Counted from the first letter of the stretch, positions 1-8,633 are shown. The stretch is DNA of 21,521 nt from Gammaproteobacteria bacterium UBA3532 (GCA_002376965.1 DFOV01000203.1:1-21521); one strand, 5' to 3'. Numbers and translations are program-made. The notes: generated from the sequence alone by a model not told the origin.

Positions 1-1914
1 TTTTTGTCGGCGGGCAAACCGCTGTTTTATGATCACTACAGCTTTACTTACCCTGGAACTCATATTTCCGGTAGCCCATATATATTCCAGTTAATTTTTG
101 CACTGGTTTCTTTCATTGTAGGTGACGAATACTGTCACTACGTTATGCGTATTTTCGCGTATGCATGTCTACTGGTGTCGTATTTATTCTTTCATCGAAT
201 GATACATGCAGGTTCTAGCATATTGTTGGTTTCTTTACCGCTTATCATCCTGTTTTTGCAAATGAGGTCGTTGGTTCGACCTGAGCTTTTTGATTATTGC
301 TTCGTGGTGACGGCTCTCATTTTATATATTCGAGGAGCAGATAGTAGCTCTACAAAGTATTACATGGCCGTCGTATTTTTTATGCTGATATGGGCAAATT
401 ATCATGCTGCGATAGTTGGGTATATCATTTTTTTTGGTTTTTATTTAGATCGAGGTATAGGGTTGCTGCGGCTAAAGGCAGGTTGGAGTCTGTATCTGGC
501 ATGGTTCTTTAGTGGCATTCTGCTCTTGGGTGTTGGCTTTATAAACCCTAGTTTTGAACATGCTTTGTCCATTCTACTGCAAAATTCAGGCCTATGGGTG
601 ACCAACATTAATGAGTATGCTCCGCTCCATAAAACAGATAGCTTTATAAAGTTTGTTCCATTGTGGTTGCTGTCTTTTTTTACATCTTGCTATTTATGGA
701 TGCGCGGAAAATATGGGTTAGGCATTGTCAACATTGCTTTTTCCGTCATCGCTTGGCTGGTTATGGGGTTTGTTACTGTCTTTGGTGTGTTCTTGGCATG
801 CATGGTTGCATATTCCTTAACATTATTTGCTACAAGTAGCGAGGCTGTAAAAATTGGCTTGCGGGTGCTCCTCGGACTGTACACTCTGGTGATCGGATAT
901 TTGCTGGTAATCAACATGAACTATAAAAGCCAGCAAGCAATAAGTCTTCCTGAGGGGATTGTGCAATACCTCAATTCAAAGCCTGAAGGCGGTAATATAT
1001 TCAACGACTATAAAGTTGGTGGATATCTGGCCTATTCGTTGGGGCCTGCGTACAATATTTATATTGATGGCCGAAGTAATATACTTTATCCCAAGCTCTT
1101 CGTCGAAGAGTACTTCGGCTTAATAAACCAAGCGAACCACCCTAAGCTAGAAGCCTTGATTAATAGGTATGATGTCCAATATTTAGTGTTCCCCTATACC
1201 AAAAAGATGCTGTGGCTAACATTAAACGTTGATTCGTACGGCGTTGAGTATATAGATAGGGATTTCGTTCTGCTTTCAAAAAAGGAAGCAAACTTATCTG
1301 TTGCGGCATTTTTGTACCACTTTCCTATGTGCTGGGACTCAGGCCTATTTCCTCAACTTAAGAGTGAGGCTGAAACAGGTCTTCGGCGTTTAGGCTCTGA
1401 AAGCGCTTTGCGTCCAATGTTGGGTGATGTTGCTCAGCTAACTAAGCTAGACGTTGGGAGTCTACGTCATCTGCTAGAGGCTGAAAAGGTTAAAAACTGG
1501 TCTTCCGAGCGCAGGCGCTTTTGGGCCTTTGTGGCATTTGATCTTGAACTGTATGGGGATGCCATTAACCTGTTTAACTCTCTGTTAAATAAAATGGAAT
1601 ACTTAGACTACTTTATGCTTATATATTCGCTAATGGAGGCCGGAAAACTTAAGGAAGCTGAATATTTGCTAAATCAGTCGGATTCTAGCTGGCCTAAATT
1701 AATAGGGAAGAACCCCACTATGAACGAAAAATATATATTGTATTCGTTATATGGGCATCTTGAAGCTGTTCATGGGTTATCTGAAACTAGCTCGACGCAT
1801 ATTGCTGCTCTAGCCAAAGAGCTGTCGCCATCTTTTCACGGAACGCTAAGATATAAAAAAAATCCTATTCCTAAGTTTTATTGTGATGCTTTGATTCCCA
1901 TTATTGGCAACTAA
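1..1914 (+). CDS. GT-C-like multi-TM membrane protein, 5'-truncated by window edge
   Basis: The reading frame is open from base 1, so the N-terminus lies outside the window; the TTG at base 4 is not a credible start because the first periplasmic loop of this protein type is missing. About ten hydrophobic segments fill roughly residues 25-305 (numbered from base 4). A periplasmic-type region follows, with GGYL (339-342) and IDGR (354-357), and then a helical tail (about 440-636) with TPR-like character. Motifs RPELF (92-96) and W-A-N-Y-H-A (130-135) match RPSLF and W-A-Q-L-H-A in the protein at 17029-18942, so the two are diverged relatives. Proteins of this architecture are usually annotated as hypothetical or GT39/YfhO-like; a role as polyprenyl-phosphate-sugar-dependent transferase is inference from fold and context. 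It sits 59 nt upstream of the aminotransferase gene. Confidence 0.75.
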   Translation, partial: FLSAGKPLFYDHYSFTYPGTHISGSPYIFQLIFALVSFIVGDEYCHYVMRIFAYACLLVSYLFFHRMIHAGSSILLVSLPLIILFLQMRSLVRPELFDYCFVVTALILYIRGADSSSTKYYMAVVFFMLIWANYHAAIVGYIIFFGFYLDRGIGLLRLKAGWSLYLAWFFSGILLLGVGFINPSFEHALSILLQNSGLWVTNINEYAPLHKTDSFIKFVPLWLLSFFTSCYLWMRGKYGLGIVNIAFSVIAWLVMGFVTVFGVFLACMVAYSLTLFATSSEAVKIGLRVLLGLYTLVIGYLLVINMNYKSQQAISLPEGIVQYLNSKPEGGNIFNDYKVGGYLAYSLGPAYNIYIDGRSNILYPKLFVEEYFGLINQANHPKLEALINRYDVQYLVFPYTKKMLWLTLNVDSYGVEYIDRDFVLLSKKEANLSVAAFLYHFPMCWDSGLFPQLKSEAETGLRRLGSESALRPMLGDVAQLTKLDVGSLRHLLEAEKVKNWSSERRRFWAFVAFDLELYGDAINLFNSLLNKMEYLDYFMLIYSLMEAGKLKEAEYLLNQSDSSWPKLIGKNPTMNEKYILYSLYGHLEAVHGLSETSSTHIAALAKELSPSFHGTLRYKKNPIPKFYCDALIPIIGN

Positions 1915-1973
1915 GTCAAATTATTTTGGAGCTTAGTTTAGAGCGAATATTGTCGTAATGGAAAGGGGGGTAT

Positions 1974-3119
1974 ATGAAGTTCAATAACGTCGCGTTTAAT
2001 AAGCCTTTTATCTCTGGTAAAGAGCTATATTATATTGCAGACAGTGTGATGAAGGAGCAGATAAGTGGGAATGGGTACTACACTAAATTATGTGAGTCAA
2101 GGTTAGCAAAAATCACACATGCCAATAAGATATTAATGACTAACTCATGTACCTCAGCTTTAGAAATGTCTTGCCTATTGCTCGATCTCAAGCCTGGGGA
2201 TGAAGTTATACTGCCCTCTTTTACCTTCGTTTCTACTGCCAATGCGGTAGTGCTTAGGGGGGCGACTCCTGTATTTTGTGATATCCGGGGCGATACGTTA
2301 AATTTAGATGAGGAAAAGCTGCAAGAGCTAATATCGAACAAGACAAAAGCGATTATTCCTGTTCATTATGCTGGGCAAAGCTGCGAAATGCATTCCATTA
2401 TAGAGCTTGCTAAAAGGTATGGGTTGAGCGTAATCGAAGATGCCGCTCAAAGCGTGGGGGCGTATCATCATGGCCAACACGCTGGCACTTTAGGAGATCT
2501 GGGCTGTTTTTCCTTTCATGAAACAAAGAATATAATGTGTGGTGAGGGCGGGGCGCTAGCTATTAATAATCCCGACTTGATAGAGCGAGCTGAAATAATA
2601 CGAGAAAAGGGGACTAATCGAGAGGCTTTTTTCCGTCAAGAAACAAACAGGTATACCTGGGTAGATATAGGCTCTTCATATCTACCTTCTGAGCTTCAAA
2701 TGGCATTCTTATTTGCACAGTTGGAAAACTTGGATCAGATAACAGCAAAAAGAAAGGCGGCAGTTGAGTACTACTATATTCACTTGCGACCGCTCGTCGA
2801 AAAGAAGCTAATAACTATTCCCAAAACATTAGAACATAATGATGTTAACTATCACTTATTTGCTATTATTTGTAGAAATAAAGACGAACGGGACTCACTT
2901 TTATCTTATTTGCGGAATAGAGCTATAACGTCTGTTTTCCACTATATCCCCCTTCACTCTTCGCCCGCGGGGGAGCGGTATGGCGACACAAAAGGGAATA
3001 AACTTAGCGTAACCGAACATGTCAGCGATTGCATATTACGTATTCCTGTTTACTTTGACATATCTACAGAAGAGCAAAGCTACATAGTACATTCGATCTA
3101 TGAATTTTTTCAACGATGA
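1974..3119 (+). CDS. wecE: dTDP-4-amino-4,6-dideoxygalactose transaminase (WecE/RffA-type)
   Basis: PLP-dependent sugar aminotransferase of the DegT/DnrJ/EryC1/StrS family, acting in the cytoplasm. The known family reaction converts dTDP-4-keto-6-deoxyglucose plus glutamate to dTDP-4-amino-4,6-dideoxygalactose (dTDP-Fuc4N). The 381 aa length is normal. It follows remembered E. coli WecE closely: SCT-ALEM (58-65), PGDEVILPSFTFVSTAN (74-90), PVHYAG (129-134), EDAAQ (155-159; D156 pairs with the PLP ring nitrogen), GCFSFHETKN (177-186) with the Schiff-base lysine at K185, then EIIREKGTNR and VFHYIPLH. The ATG follows a strong AAAGGGGGG site 3 nt upstream. No dTDP-glucose synthase or 4,6-dehydratase (RmlA/RmlB) is present in the window, so the substrate must be made by genes elsewhere. 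The acyltransferase at 7057 is a plausible next enzyme. Confidence 0.93.
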   Translation: MKFNNVAFNKPFISGKELYYIADSVMKEQISGNGYYTKLCESRLAKITHANKILMTNSCTSALEMSCLLLDLKPGDEVILPSFTFVSTANAVVLRGATPVFCDIRGDTLNLDEEKLQELISNKTKAIIPVHYAGQSCEMHSIIELAKRYGLSVIEDAAQSVGAYHHGQHAGTLGDLGCFSFHETKNIMCGEGGALAINNPDLIERAEIIREKGTNREAFFRQETNRYTWVDIGSSYLPSELQMAFLFAQLENLDQITAKRKAAVEYYYIHLRPLVEKKLITIPKTLEHNDVNYHLFAIICRNKDERDSLLSYLRNRAITSVFHYIPLHSSPAGERYGDTKGNKLSVTEHVSDCILRIPVYFDISTEEQSYIVHSIYEFFQR

Positions 3120-3136
3120 AAGCTTATTAACACTAT

Positions 3137-3871
3137 ATGGATCATTCAAAGAGCATAGCTATTTCCCAGTCTAACTATATTCCTTGGAAGGGGTATTTTG
3201 ATCTAATAAATTCTGTCGACGAGTTTGTTATATATGATGATGCGCAGTTCACAAAAAGAGATTGGAGAAATCGCAACAAAATTGTCACCAATAGAGGGCT
3301 TACTTGGCTCACTATTCCTTTAAAAGTGAAAGGGAACTATCAGCAGAAAGTGTTTGACATGCATGCAGATGGAGTCGAATGGCGAGCAAAGCATTGGGAA
3401 ACAATCCGGCACAACTACTCTAAAGCTCGATATTTCCACGACTACAAAGCTATTTTTGAAAGTTTGTACCTAGGATCTAGAGAAACCAAGCTAAGTCTAA
3501 TTAACTATGCTTTTATTGCTGAAATTAACAAAATTCTTGGAGTAACTACCCCTATACTCTGGTCAAGTGAGTTTTGCTTGCGCGGAGATGCCTCTGAAAA
3601 GCTAGCAACAATATGTATTGAGCGAAATGCTGGCAGCTATTTATCAGGGCCTGCGGCGAAAAGCTATCTTAGAAGCGAGCTTTTTATTGAGAATAATATT
3701 GAGGTTTGCTGGATAGATTATGCACATTACCCCGTATATCCGCAGTTTTGTAATCGTTTTGATCATCACGTATCTATTTTGGATTTGATTTTTAATGTGG
3801 GGCCTGAAGCTCCCATGCACCTGATAGGTAGAAAGACAATGCCAGTTAACACTTCAAGGAGCTTCTCATGA
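3137..3871 (+). CDS. WbqC family protein
   Basis: The 244 aa soluble protein carries the WbqC family hallmarks: QSNYIPWKGYFDLI (11-24), a D-x-F-V-x-Y-D-D-A-Q-F segment (28-38), RDWRNRN (41-47) and YLSGPAAKSYL (168-178). Members are common in O-antigen and capsule clusters, often near DegT-type aminotransferases; I know of no firmly established reaction, although a role in acylating or otherwise modifying amino-sugars has been suspected. Here it begins 17 nt after wecE and overlaps the next gene by four bases (ATGA at 3868-3871), which indicates coupled expression. The family call is firm; the function is open. No signal peptide or membrane segment is visible, so it should act in the cytoplasm, probably at the nucleotide-sugar stage. 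Confidence 0.85.
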   Translation: MDHSKSIAISQSNYIPWKGYFDLINSVDEFVIYDDAQFTKRDWRNRNKIVTNRGLTWLTIPLKVKGNYQQKVFDMHADGVEWRAKHWETIRHNYSKARYFHDYKAIFESLYLGSRETKLSLINYAFIAEINKILGVTTPILWSSEFCLRGDASEKLATICIERNAGSYLSGPAAKSYLRSELFIENNIEVCWIDYAHYPVYPQFCNRFDHHVSILDLIFNVGPEAPMHLIGRKTMPVNTSRSFS

Positions 3872-4701
3872 ATAGTGAAAGGTATTACGGATTGGAAGCA
3901 AAGGAGCTGCCTTCAGGTAGAGCTAGTGAGCTTATTGAAAGTATTAGTCTTAAGGGGTTTGCGGTATTAAGCGGTGTTATCGACTCGGATAGTTTACAGT
4001 TTTACCGAGAGGCAATTGATGCCGTCTATCTGCAGCAGAGAGGTAATTTTGAAGATGGATACCTAGACACTATTAACGATTCTGATGTATGCCGAGCCCC
4101 TTGTCTCTATGATGCTAGTTTTTTGGAGTTAGCGGGTAACCAATCTATCCTTGCGATAGTCAGGGCTTTGCTGGGGAACGAATTTATTCTCCATCTTCAG
4201 AATGCCATCATTAATAGGCCAACCCGAGATCATCAGCAGCGTTCATGGCACAGGGATCTCCCACACCAAAACTATACGACTTCTAAGCCCCTGGCTATAA
4301 ACGCTTTATATGTGATTGATGAGTTCTCCGAGAAAACAGGGGCTACTGAGGTGATTCCTCATTCTCACAAGTTTGATTCGTTGCCGTCAAGCGCTTATGT
4401 TGCGGAAAATAGCTTGAAAGTAGCTGCAGCGCCAGGGAGTGTCATATTATTTGACTCCATGATGATACATCGTGCGGGCCTTAATTGCTCACGTACCCCA
4501 AGACGTGCGATCAATCACGTATATAGCATACCTATTTTAAAACAGCAGTACGACTTTCCCTGCGCATTGAGAGAGAACCAGGACATTGGAGGTGAGATGA
4601 GAAAACTCTTGGGGTTCTCCTATGCTGTACCATTGGATGATGTTCAGTGGAGGTTAGGACGAAAGGTATTAAATGGGGAGAATGGTCATGGAAGCGAATG
4701 A
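3868..4701 (+). CDS. Phytanoyl-CoA dioxygenase (PhyH) family oxygenase
   Basis: Predicted non-haem Fe(II)/2-oxoglutarate-dependent oxygenase of the PhyH family, 277 aa, cytoplasmic. The expected facial triad is visible: H128 and D130 in SWHRDLPHQN, and the distal H201 in MMIHRAGLN; the following arginines (R209, R212) are candidates for 2-oxoglutarate binding. The family hydroxylates aliphatic carbons or carries out related oxidations; the substrate here cannot be read from sequence, but the setting points to a sugar nucleotide or an acyl group on it. The ATG overlaps the WbqC stop codon and has an ideal AAGGAG (3856-3861) with 6-nt spacing. The 3' end overlaps the start of the glycosyltransferase gene. 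All Fe-binding residues are present, so it is probably active. Confidence 0.85.
   Translation: MNSERYYGLEAKELPSGRASELIESISLKGFAVLSGVIDSDSLQFYREAIDAVYLQQRGNFEDGYLDTINDSDVCRAPCLYDASFLELAGNQSILAIVRALLGNEFILHLQNAIINRPTRDHQQRSWHRDLPHQNYTTSKPLAINALYVIDEFSEKTGATEVIPHSHKFDSLPSSAYVAENSLKVAAAPGSVILFDSMMIHRAGLNCSRTPRRAINHVYSIPILKQQYDFPCALRENQDIGGEMRKLLGFSYAVPLDDVQWRLGRKVLNGENGHGSE
4675..4680 (+). promoter_or_regulatory. Shine-Dalgarno that decides the GT2 start
   Basis: GGGGAG lies 7 nt before the ATG at 4688, inside the end of the dioxygenase gene. It favours 4688 over the in-frame ATGs at 4673 (which overlaps this site) and 4682. Confidence 0.6.
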
Positions 4702-5635
4702 GACTAGCCAACTCACTACGGGACGATTCAGCATAGTGGTACCAGTATATCGCTGCAAGTCTTGTCTCGATGAGCTGTGTCGTAGGATAGCAAATACTTT
4801 AGAAAATATGGAGGGGGTCGATTACGAAATACTTTTGGTTGATGATCGATGCCCTGAAAATTCATGGAAAAAAATAGTACATCTTAGCCAAGAGTATCCG
4901 AAGCTTCGTGGAGTTCGCCTTAGCCGAAATTTCGGTCAGCAAATAGCGATAACTGCTGGACTGGCTTCGTCAACAGGAGATTATGTTGTTGTTATGGATG
5001 GTGATCTCCAGGACCCTCCCGAGGCAATTCCGTTGATGTTTAAGAAGCTTGGAAAAGGGTATGACTTTATTCTTGGTCGTCGAGCAAAGCGTTCGCACTC
5101 CAAGACTAGACTGCTTTTTGCAAGCAGCTATTTCCGGATAATGAATGTTATTAATAATGATAGTTTTGATGGGAGGTTTGGTTCATTTTCACTACTGTCT
5201 AGAAAAGTGGTGAATAGTATCTTGGAGTTTGGAGAGAAGGAGCGACATTATTTATTCATCCTGCGTTGGGTGGGGTACAAGATGGGAAGCGTTGACTATA
5301 CGCATGCAGTTCGAAGTTCGGGAAAGAGTAGCTACTCGTTCAATATGTTGATTAGGCATGCCATTGATGGGATTTTTTTTCAAACGACAGTCTTATTAAA
5401 GTGGATTGTGACACTTGGGTTGCTTGTTGTACTCGCTGGGATTGGGTTAGCCCTCTACTATGTCTATAATTTCTTCGTGCAAGGCGCACTACCTGGGTGG
5501 ACTACACTGGTAGTATTGTTGTTGTTATGTACTGGTTGTGTATTATTTTCTCTGGGTGTTGTAGGTCTTTATGTTGGTAAAATTTTTGAACAATCGAAGA
5601 ATCGGCCTTTATATATTATTGATGAACAAATATAG
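4688..5635 (+). CDS. GT2 polyprenyl-phosphate sugar transferase (GtrB/ArnC/DPMS-like)
   Basis: This is predicted to transfer a sugar from a nucleotide donor to undecaprenyl phosphate at the inner face of the inner membrane. It is 315 aa from the chosen ATG. The GT-A domain starts at FSIVVPVY (14-21); a nucleotide-binding acidic pair is at D52-D53, and the metal-binding DGD is at 104-106 followed by LQDPPE, typical of this subfamily. Two C-terminal membrane helices lie at about 238-262 and 271-295, and the tail YVGKIFEQSKNRPLYIIDE is characteristic of GtrB-like enzymes. The loop after D52-D53 reads RCPENSW where GSPDxSW-like sequences are common. The start region overlaps the dioxygenase stop. 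The donor sugar is unknown. With an SMR protein and a GT-C-like protein in the same strand block it completes a synthase-flippase-transferase set. Confidence 0.88.
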   Translation: MEANETSQLTTGRFSIVVPVYRCKSCLDELCRRIANTLENMEGVDYEILLVDDRCPENSWKKIVHLSQEYPKLRGVRLSRNFGQQIAITAGLASSTGDYVVVMDGDLQDPPEAIPLMFKKLGKGYDFILGRRAKRSHSKTRLLFASSYFRIMNVINNDSFDGRFGSFSLLSRKVVNSILEFGEKERHYLFILRWVGYKMGSVDYTHAVRSSGKSSYSFNMLIRHAIDGIFFQTTVLLKWIVTLGLLVVLAGIGLALYYVYNFFVQGALPGWTTLVVLLLLCTGCVLFSLGVVGLYVGKIFEQSKNRPLYIIDEQI

Positions 5636-5641
5636 CAGTAA

Positions 5642-6433
5642 ATGATGAAAGCTTTACCACCGGGAACGATTTTGCAGCATATGTACCTTAAAAGAAGGTT
5701 AAAGCTTTTAAAAACCGGTTTCTTTATTGAGGTTGGAGCTGGCAGCGGGGATATTACAAGTATTTTGGTATCGAGTGGTTGGAAAGGCGTTGTTTTTGAA
5801 ATGGATGTGGACTCCGCATTGGCTTTGTCGCGGCGCTTTAAAAAAGAAATCTCTGCTGGTGTGCTAACCATACTAAACCAAGACTTTACTAAATACATAC
5901 AGCCTGAATTAAAAGCTGATCTCGTATTGTCTAGCATGGTAATGGAGCACTTTACTGATGAAGAACAGTGCGAATTTTTATATAAGTCTTCTCAAATGTT
6001 AAATAGCAACGGTCTGCTTTTAGGTCTTGTCCCGTCTTCTCCCAAGCACTGGGGTATAGAAGATGAAATTGCTGGCCATTATAGGCGCTATTCAGCAAAT
6101 AGTTTGTCTGAGTTGCTCTCGAATTCTCAATGGGAATTAAGTCACGTAACCGGTTTAACGTACCCTCTTTCCAATATTGTGCTACCGCTGTCTAATTACT
6201 TGGTTAGTAGAAGCGAAAGCCATAAAAAAAGCATGTCAGCCATAGAGCGAACTAGTCTTTCAGGTAGACGTAATGTGCCCTTAAAAACTCACTTTCCCCT
6301 TATGTTTAAACTATTGCTAAACCCTTTCACTCTCTCCCCTTTTTATTTACTACAAAGGGTTTTCAAGAACTCTCCCTTCTCTTTAGTCATTTATTTTGAG
6401 GCCTGCCCTGTTAAAGGAGATAAAAATGTCTGA
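5642..6433 (+). CDS. Class I SAM-dependent methyltransferase
   Basis: A 263 aa protein with a Rossmann methyltransferase core. Motif I is EVGAGSGDIT (30-39), the acidic residue after strand 2 is in FEMD (52-55), and the motif IV region is VLSSMVMEHF (95-104). The C-terminal 80 residues are basic and hydrophobic and may contact the membrane or a lipid-linked substrate, though no clear transmembrane helix is evident. The substrate is unknown; O- or N-methylation of a sugar is the likely role from the neighbours. The gene begins 6 nt after the GT2 stop with no obvious Shine-Dalgarno site, suggesting translational coupling, and its 3' end overlaps the next methyltransferase by 8 nt. An alternative start is the ATG one codon later. 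Confidence 0.8.
   Translation: MMKALPPGTILQHMYLKRRLKLLKTGFFIEVGAGSGDITSILVSSGWKGVVFEMDVDSALALSRRFKKEISAGVLTILNQDFTKYIQPELKADLVLSSMVMEHFTDEEQCEFLYKSSQMLNSNGLLLGLVPSSPKHWGIEDEIAGHYRRYSANSLSELLSNSQWELSHVTGLTYPLSNIVLPLSNYLVSRSESHKKSMSAIERTSLSGRRNVPLKTHFPLMFKLLLNPFTLSPFYLLQRVFKNSPFSLVIYFEACPVKGDKNV
6413..6419 (+). promoter_or_regulatory. Shine-Dalgarno that decides the start at 6426
   Basis: AAAGGAG ends 6 nt before the ATG at 6426. The upstream in-frame ATG at 6396 has no comparable site and would add ten unconserved-looking residues. Confidence 0.65.
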
Positions 6434-7055
6434 GAACACTGACTTAGTGGTCTATCAAAATATAAGCGAATACTATTCGCGGAAAATTACAGAATACGGG
6501 CCTGTCCCTCAAGGTGTTGACTGGAATGGTAAGTGCGGTCAGGAGTTGAGATTTAAGCAGTTATCTAAATTGATTACTGAATATGGGGTTGAAATTATCG
6601 ATCTTGGTTGTGGATATGGCGCTTTCTGGGAGTATATTTCTGGGCGAAAAAGAATCAAGAAATACTATGGGGTAGATGTATCTGAAAAAATGATTGGGGT
6701 AGCAAAAGAGCTATACCCATCGAAAAAGGCTGAGTTTATAGTTGCAAAGGCTCCACATCGAAAGGTCGACTACTGTGTATGTAGCGGGATATTTAATGTG
6801 CGATTACAACATAATGATAAGCTGTGGAAGGATCATATATATTGCACACTGAGAGAACTAAATAGCTCAAGCAGTAAAGGCTTTGCGTTTAACTGCCTTA
6901 GTTCATACTCTGACCAAGAAAAGCAAAAGGCATATTTGTATTATTGTGATCCGTGTTCACTATTTCATTTTTGTAAAACAGAATTTTCTAATCAGGTTGC
7001 TCTTTTGCACGACTACGGGCTTTATGAGTTCACTATTATAGTAAGAAAGGATTAG
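6426..7055 (+). CDS. Class I SAM-dependent methyltransferase (second)
   Basis: A 209 aa methyltransferase-like protein. Motif I is IIDLGCGYGAF (57-67), and the ribose-contacting acidic residue is in GVDVSEKMI (82-90). The segment after motif II is short (VDYCVCSGIFNVRLQ), so it is a compact member of the class. The target is unknown; a sugar hydroxyl or amino group is likely from context. Start chosen on the strong AAAGGAG site; the longer alternative begins at 6396. The stop abuts the acyltransferase ATG with a 1-nt gap. It shows little similarity to the preceding methyltransferase beyond the SAM fold, so the two are not recent duplicates. Confidence 0.8.
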   Translation: MSENTDLVVYQNISEYYSRKITEYGPVPQGVDWNGKCGQELRFKQLSKLITEYGVEIIDLGCGYGAFWEYISGRKRIKKYYGVDVSEKMIGVAKELYPSKKAEFIVAKAPHRKVDYCVCSGIFNVRLQHNDKLWKDHIYCTLRELNSSSSKGFAFNCLSSYSDQEKQKAYLYYCDPCSLFHFCKTEFSNQVALLHDYGLYEFTIIVRKD

Positions 7056-7056
7056 C

Positions 7057-7722
7057 ATGATAAAAAAAATTGTCATCTTTGGTGCTGGGGATATCGCCCA
7101 GTTGGCACACTATTATTTTACTTATGATAGTGATTATGAGGTGGTTGCTTTCACAGTAGATCGAAACTTTATTAAAGGCAGTGACTTTTGTGGGCTTCCC
7201 GTCCATCCTTTCGATGAGTCTTTGACTAAAAAGTTTCCTTCTGATGAGTTTAAGCTTTTTATTGCTCTGAGCTATTCTCAACTAAACCAAGTTAGAAAAC
7301 AAAAATACTGTGAAGCAAAGGCATTAGGTTATGAGCTAGCTTCATATATTAGCTCGAAAGCAACTATCTTAACGGATAATATTGGTGACAACTGCTTTAT
7401 TTTGGAAGACAACACCCTTCAGCCTTTTACTTCTATAGGCCCTAACACTACTCTTTGGAGCGGCAATCATATTGGCCATCACTCATCAATAGGTGCTCAC
7501 AACTTCATCGCATCACATGTCGTTGTTTCTGGTGGAGTTACTATAGGAAATGAGTGCTTTATTGGAGTGAATGCTACCCTCAGGGATCATATATGTGTAG
7601 GTGATAAGTGTGTCATTGGAGCTGGCGTAATTCTAATGGCTGATGCTGGTGCTGAAGGGTTATATAAAGCAAGTTCAACTAAGCGGGCTTCAGTGCCTAG
7701 TTCAAAACTGAAAAATATATGA
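7057..7722 (+). CDS. NeuD/PglD-like sugar acyltransferase (left-handed beta-helix)
   Basis: A 221 aa protein with the two-domain NeuD/PglD plan. The N-terminal Rossmann-like domain has VIFGAGDIAQLAHYYF (6-21), and the C-terminal hexapeptide-repeat beta-helix (about 100-195) shows repeats such as IG-NTTLWSG, IGHHSSIGAH and VTIGNECFIG. Relatives acetylate a sugar amino or hydroxyl group using acetyl-CoA; PglD acts on a 4-amino nucleotide sugar. H141 in IGHHSSIG is the likely equivalent of the PglD catalytic histidine. Four genes after a WecE-type 4-aminotransferase, N-acetylation (or formation of another N-acyl group) on dTDP-Fuc4N is the natural inference. The ATG has an AAGGA site 5 nt upstream, which covers the stop of the preceding gene. 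Confidence 0.87.
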   Translation: MIKKIVIFGAGDIAQLAHYYFTYDSDYEVVAFTVDRNFIKGSDFCGLPVHPFDESLTKKFPSDEFKLFIALSYSQLNQVRKQKYCEAKALGYELASYISSKATILTDNIGDNCFILEDNTLQPFTSIGPNTTLWSGNHIGHHSSIGAHNFIASHVVVSGGVTIGNECFIGVNATLRDHICVGDKCVIGAGVILMADAGAEGLYKASSTKRASVPSSKLKNI

Positions 7723-8633
7723 ATGCATACTGGAGCAAGCTAGGACAGCTATACTCGACGGAAGGTATAGAGCGTCACCCCAAGCTCCTTACCCATGCAG
7801 CTAATCCCACACCTGTTCACTTATCAAAGAATGTATACAGAGTTTTTTATTCAGGACGAGATAAAAGTAATAGATCATCGATAAGTGCCGTAGATATAGA
7901 TATAGAAACCAGTGAAATTATTGATGACTTAAACTATCCTTTATTAGCCTGGGATGATGGTCATCCATTCTTGGGAACGGGCGTGAGTATTGGGAATATT
8001 TATGGGGTTGACGACACTTTATTTGTATCTTTCATGGCGTGGCGTAATCCTGATAGGGGACATTGGTATGGAGAGATAGGTGTTGCTAAGCTCTATGCTG
8101 ATACTACTATTGATAAGTCGAGTGTTGGTTTGTGTTTAGGGTTAAATGAACACGACCCTATAAGTCTCTCATACCCATATGTTTTGAATACAGGCAAATG
8201 CTTGGAAATGTGGTATGGATCCACAAAAACTTGGGATGTTGGAAATCTGGAGATGCTACATACAATTCAGCATGCAAGATCTTTCGATGGGGGCGTTAGC
8301 TGGAAACGGCAGGGCCAGTGTATTCCGTATGTTGTTGGTCAGATGCAGGCATTTTCTCGGCCTTCCGTTTTAAAGGTAGGAAGTACACTGCATATGTGGT
8401 ACTCCTTCAGAGGAGAAGGTGGGGCTGGGTATAAAATTGGGCATTCAATTAAGCAAGGTGGCCAGCCTTGGGTGTTCTCTGATGTCGCACTAGAGCCTTC
8501 CGAGCTTGGCTGGGATTCTGATATGGTTGAATATCCGTGTGTTTTTAGGCATGCAGGTTTTGTGTATATGCTATATTGCGGTAATCATTATGGGCGAGAT
8601 GGCTTTGGTATTGCCCGAATGAACCTAGCCTAA
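7719..8633 (+). CDS. GH43-like five-bladed beta-propeller protein
   Basis: A 304 aa protein resembling glycoside hydrolase family 43/62/32-type propellers that occur in polysaccharide clusters. Blade-like repeats recur: AANPTPVHLS...RVFYSGRD (28-48), LSYPYVLNTGKCLEMWYGS (150-168), FSRPSVLKVGSTLHMWYSF (212-230) and VEYPCVFRHAGFVYMLYCG (270-288). No signal peptide is visible, so it is probably cytoplasmic, unlike secreted GH43 hydrolases. I cannot confirm the three catalytic acids of GH43; a non-hydrolytic sugar-binding or sugar-transferring role is possible. Its ATG overlaps the acyltransferase stop (ATGA, 7719-7722) and lacks its own strong ribosome site, so it depends on the acyltransferase for translation and may work with it. 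Confidence 0.7.
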   Translation: MNAYWSKLGQLYSTEGIERHPKLLTHAANPTPVHLSKNVYRVFYSGRDKSNRSSISAVDIDIETSEIIDDLNYPLLAWDDGHPFLGTGVSIGNIYGVDDTLFVSFMAWRNPDRGHWYGEIGVAKLYADTTIDKSSVGLCLGLNEHDPISLSYPYVLNTGKCLEMWYGSTKTWDVGNLEMLHTIQHARSFDGGVSWKRQGQCIPYVVGQMQAFSRPSVLKVGSTLHMWYSFRGEGGAGYKIGHSIKQGGQPWVFSDVALEPSELGWDSDMVEYPCVFRHAGFVYMLYCGNHYGRDGFGIARMNLA

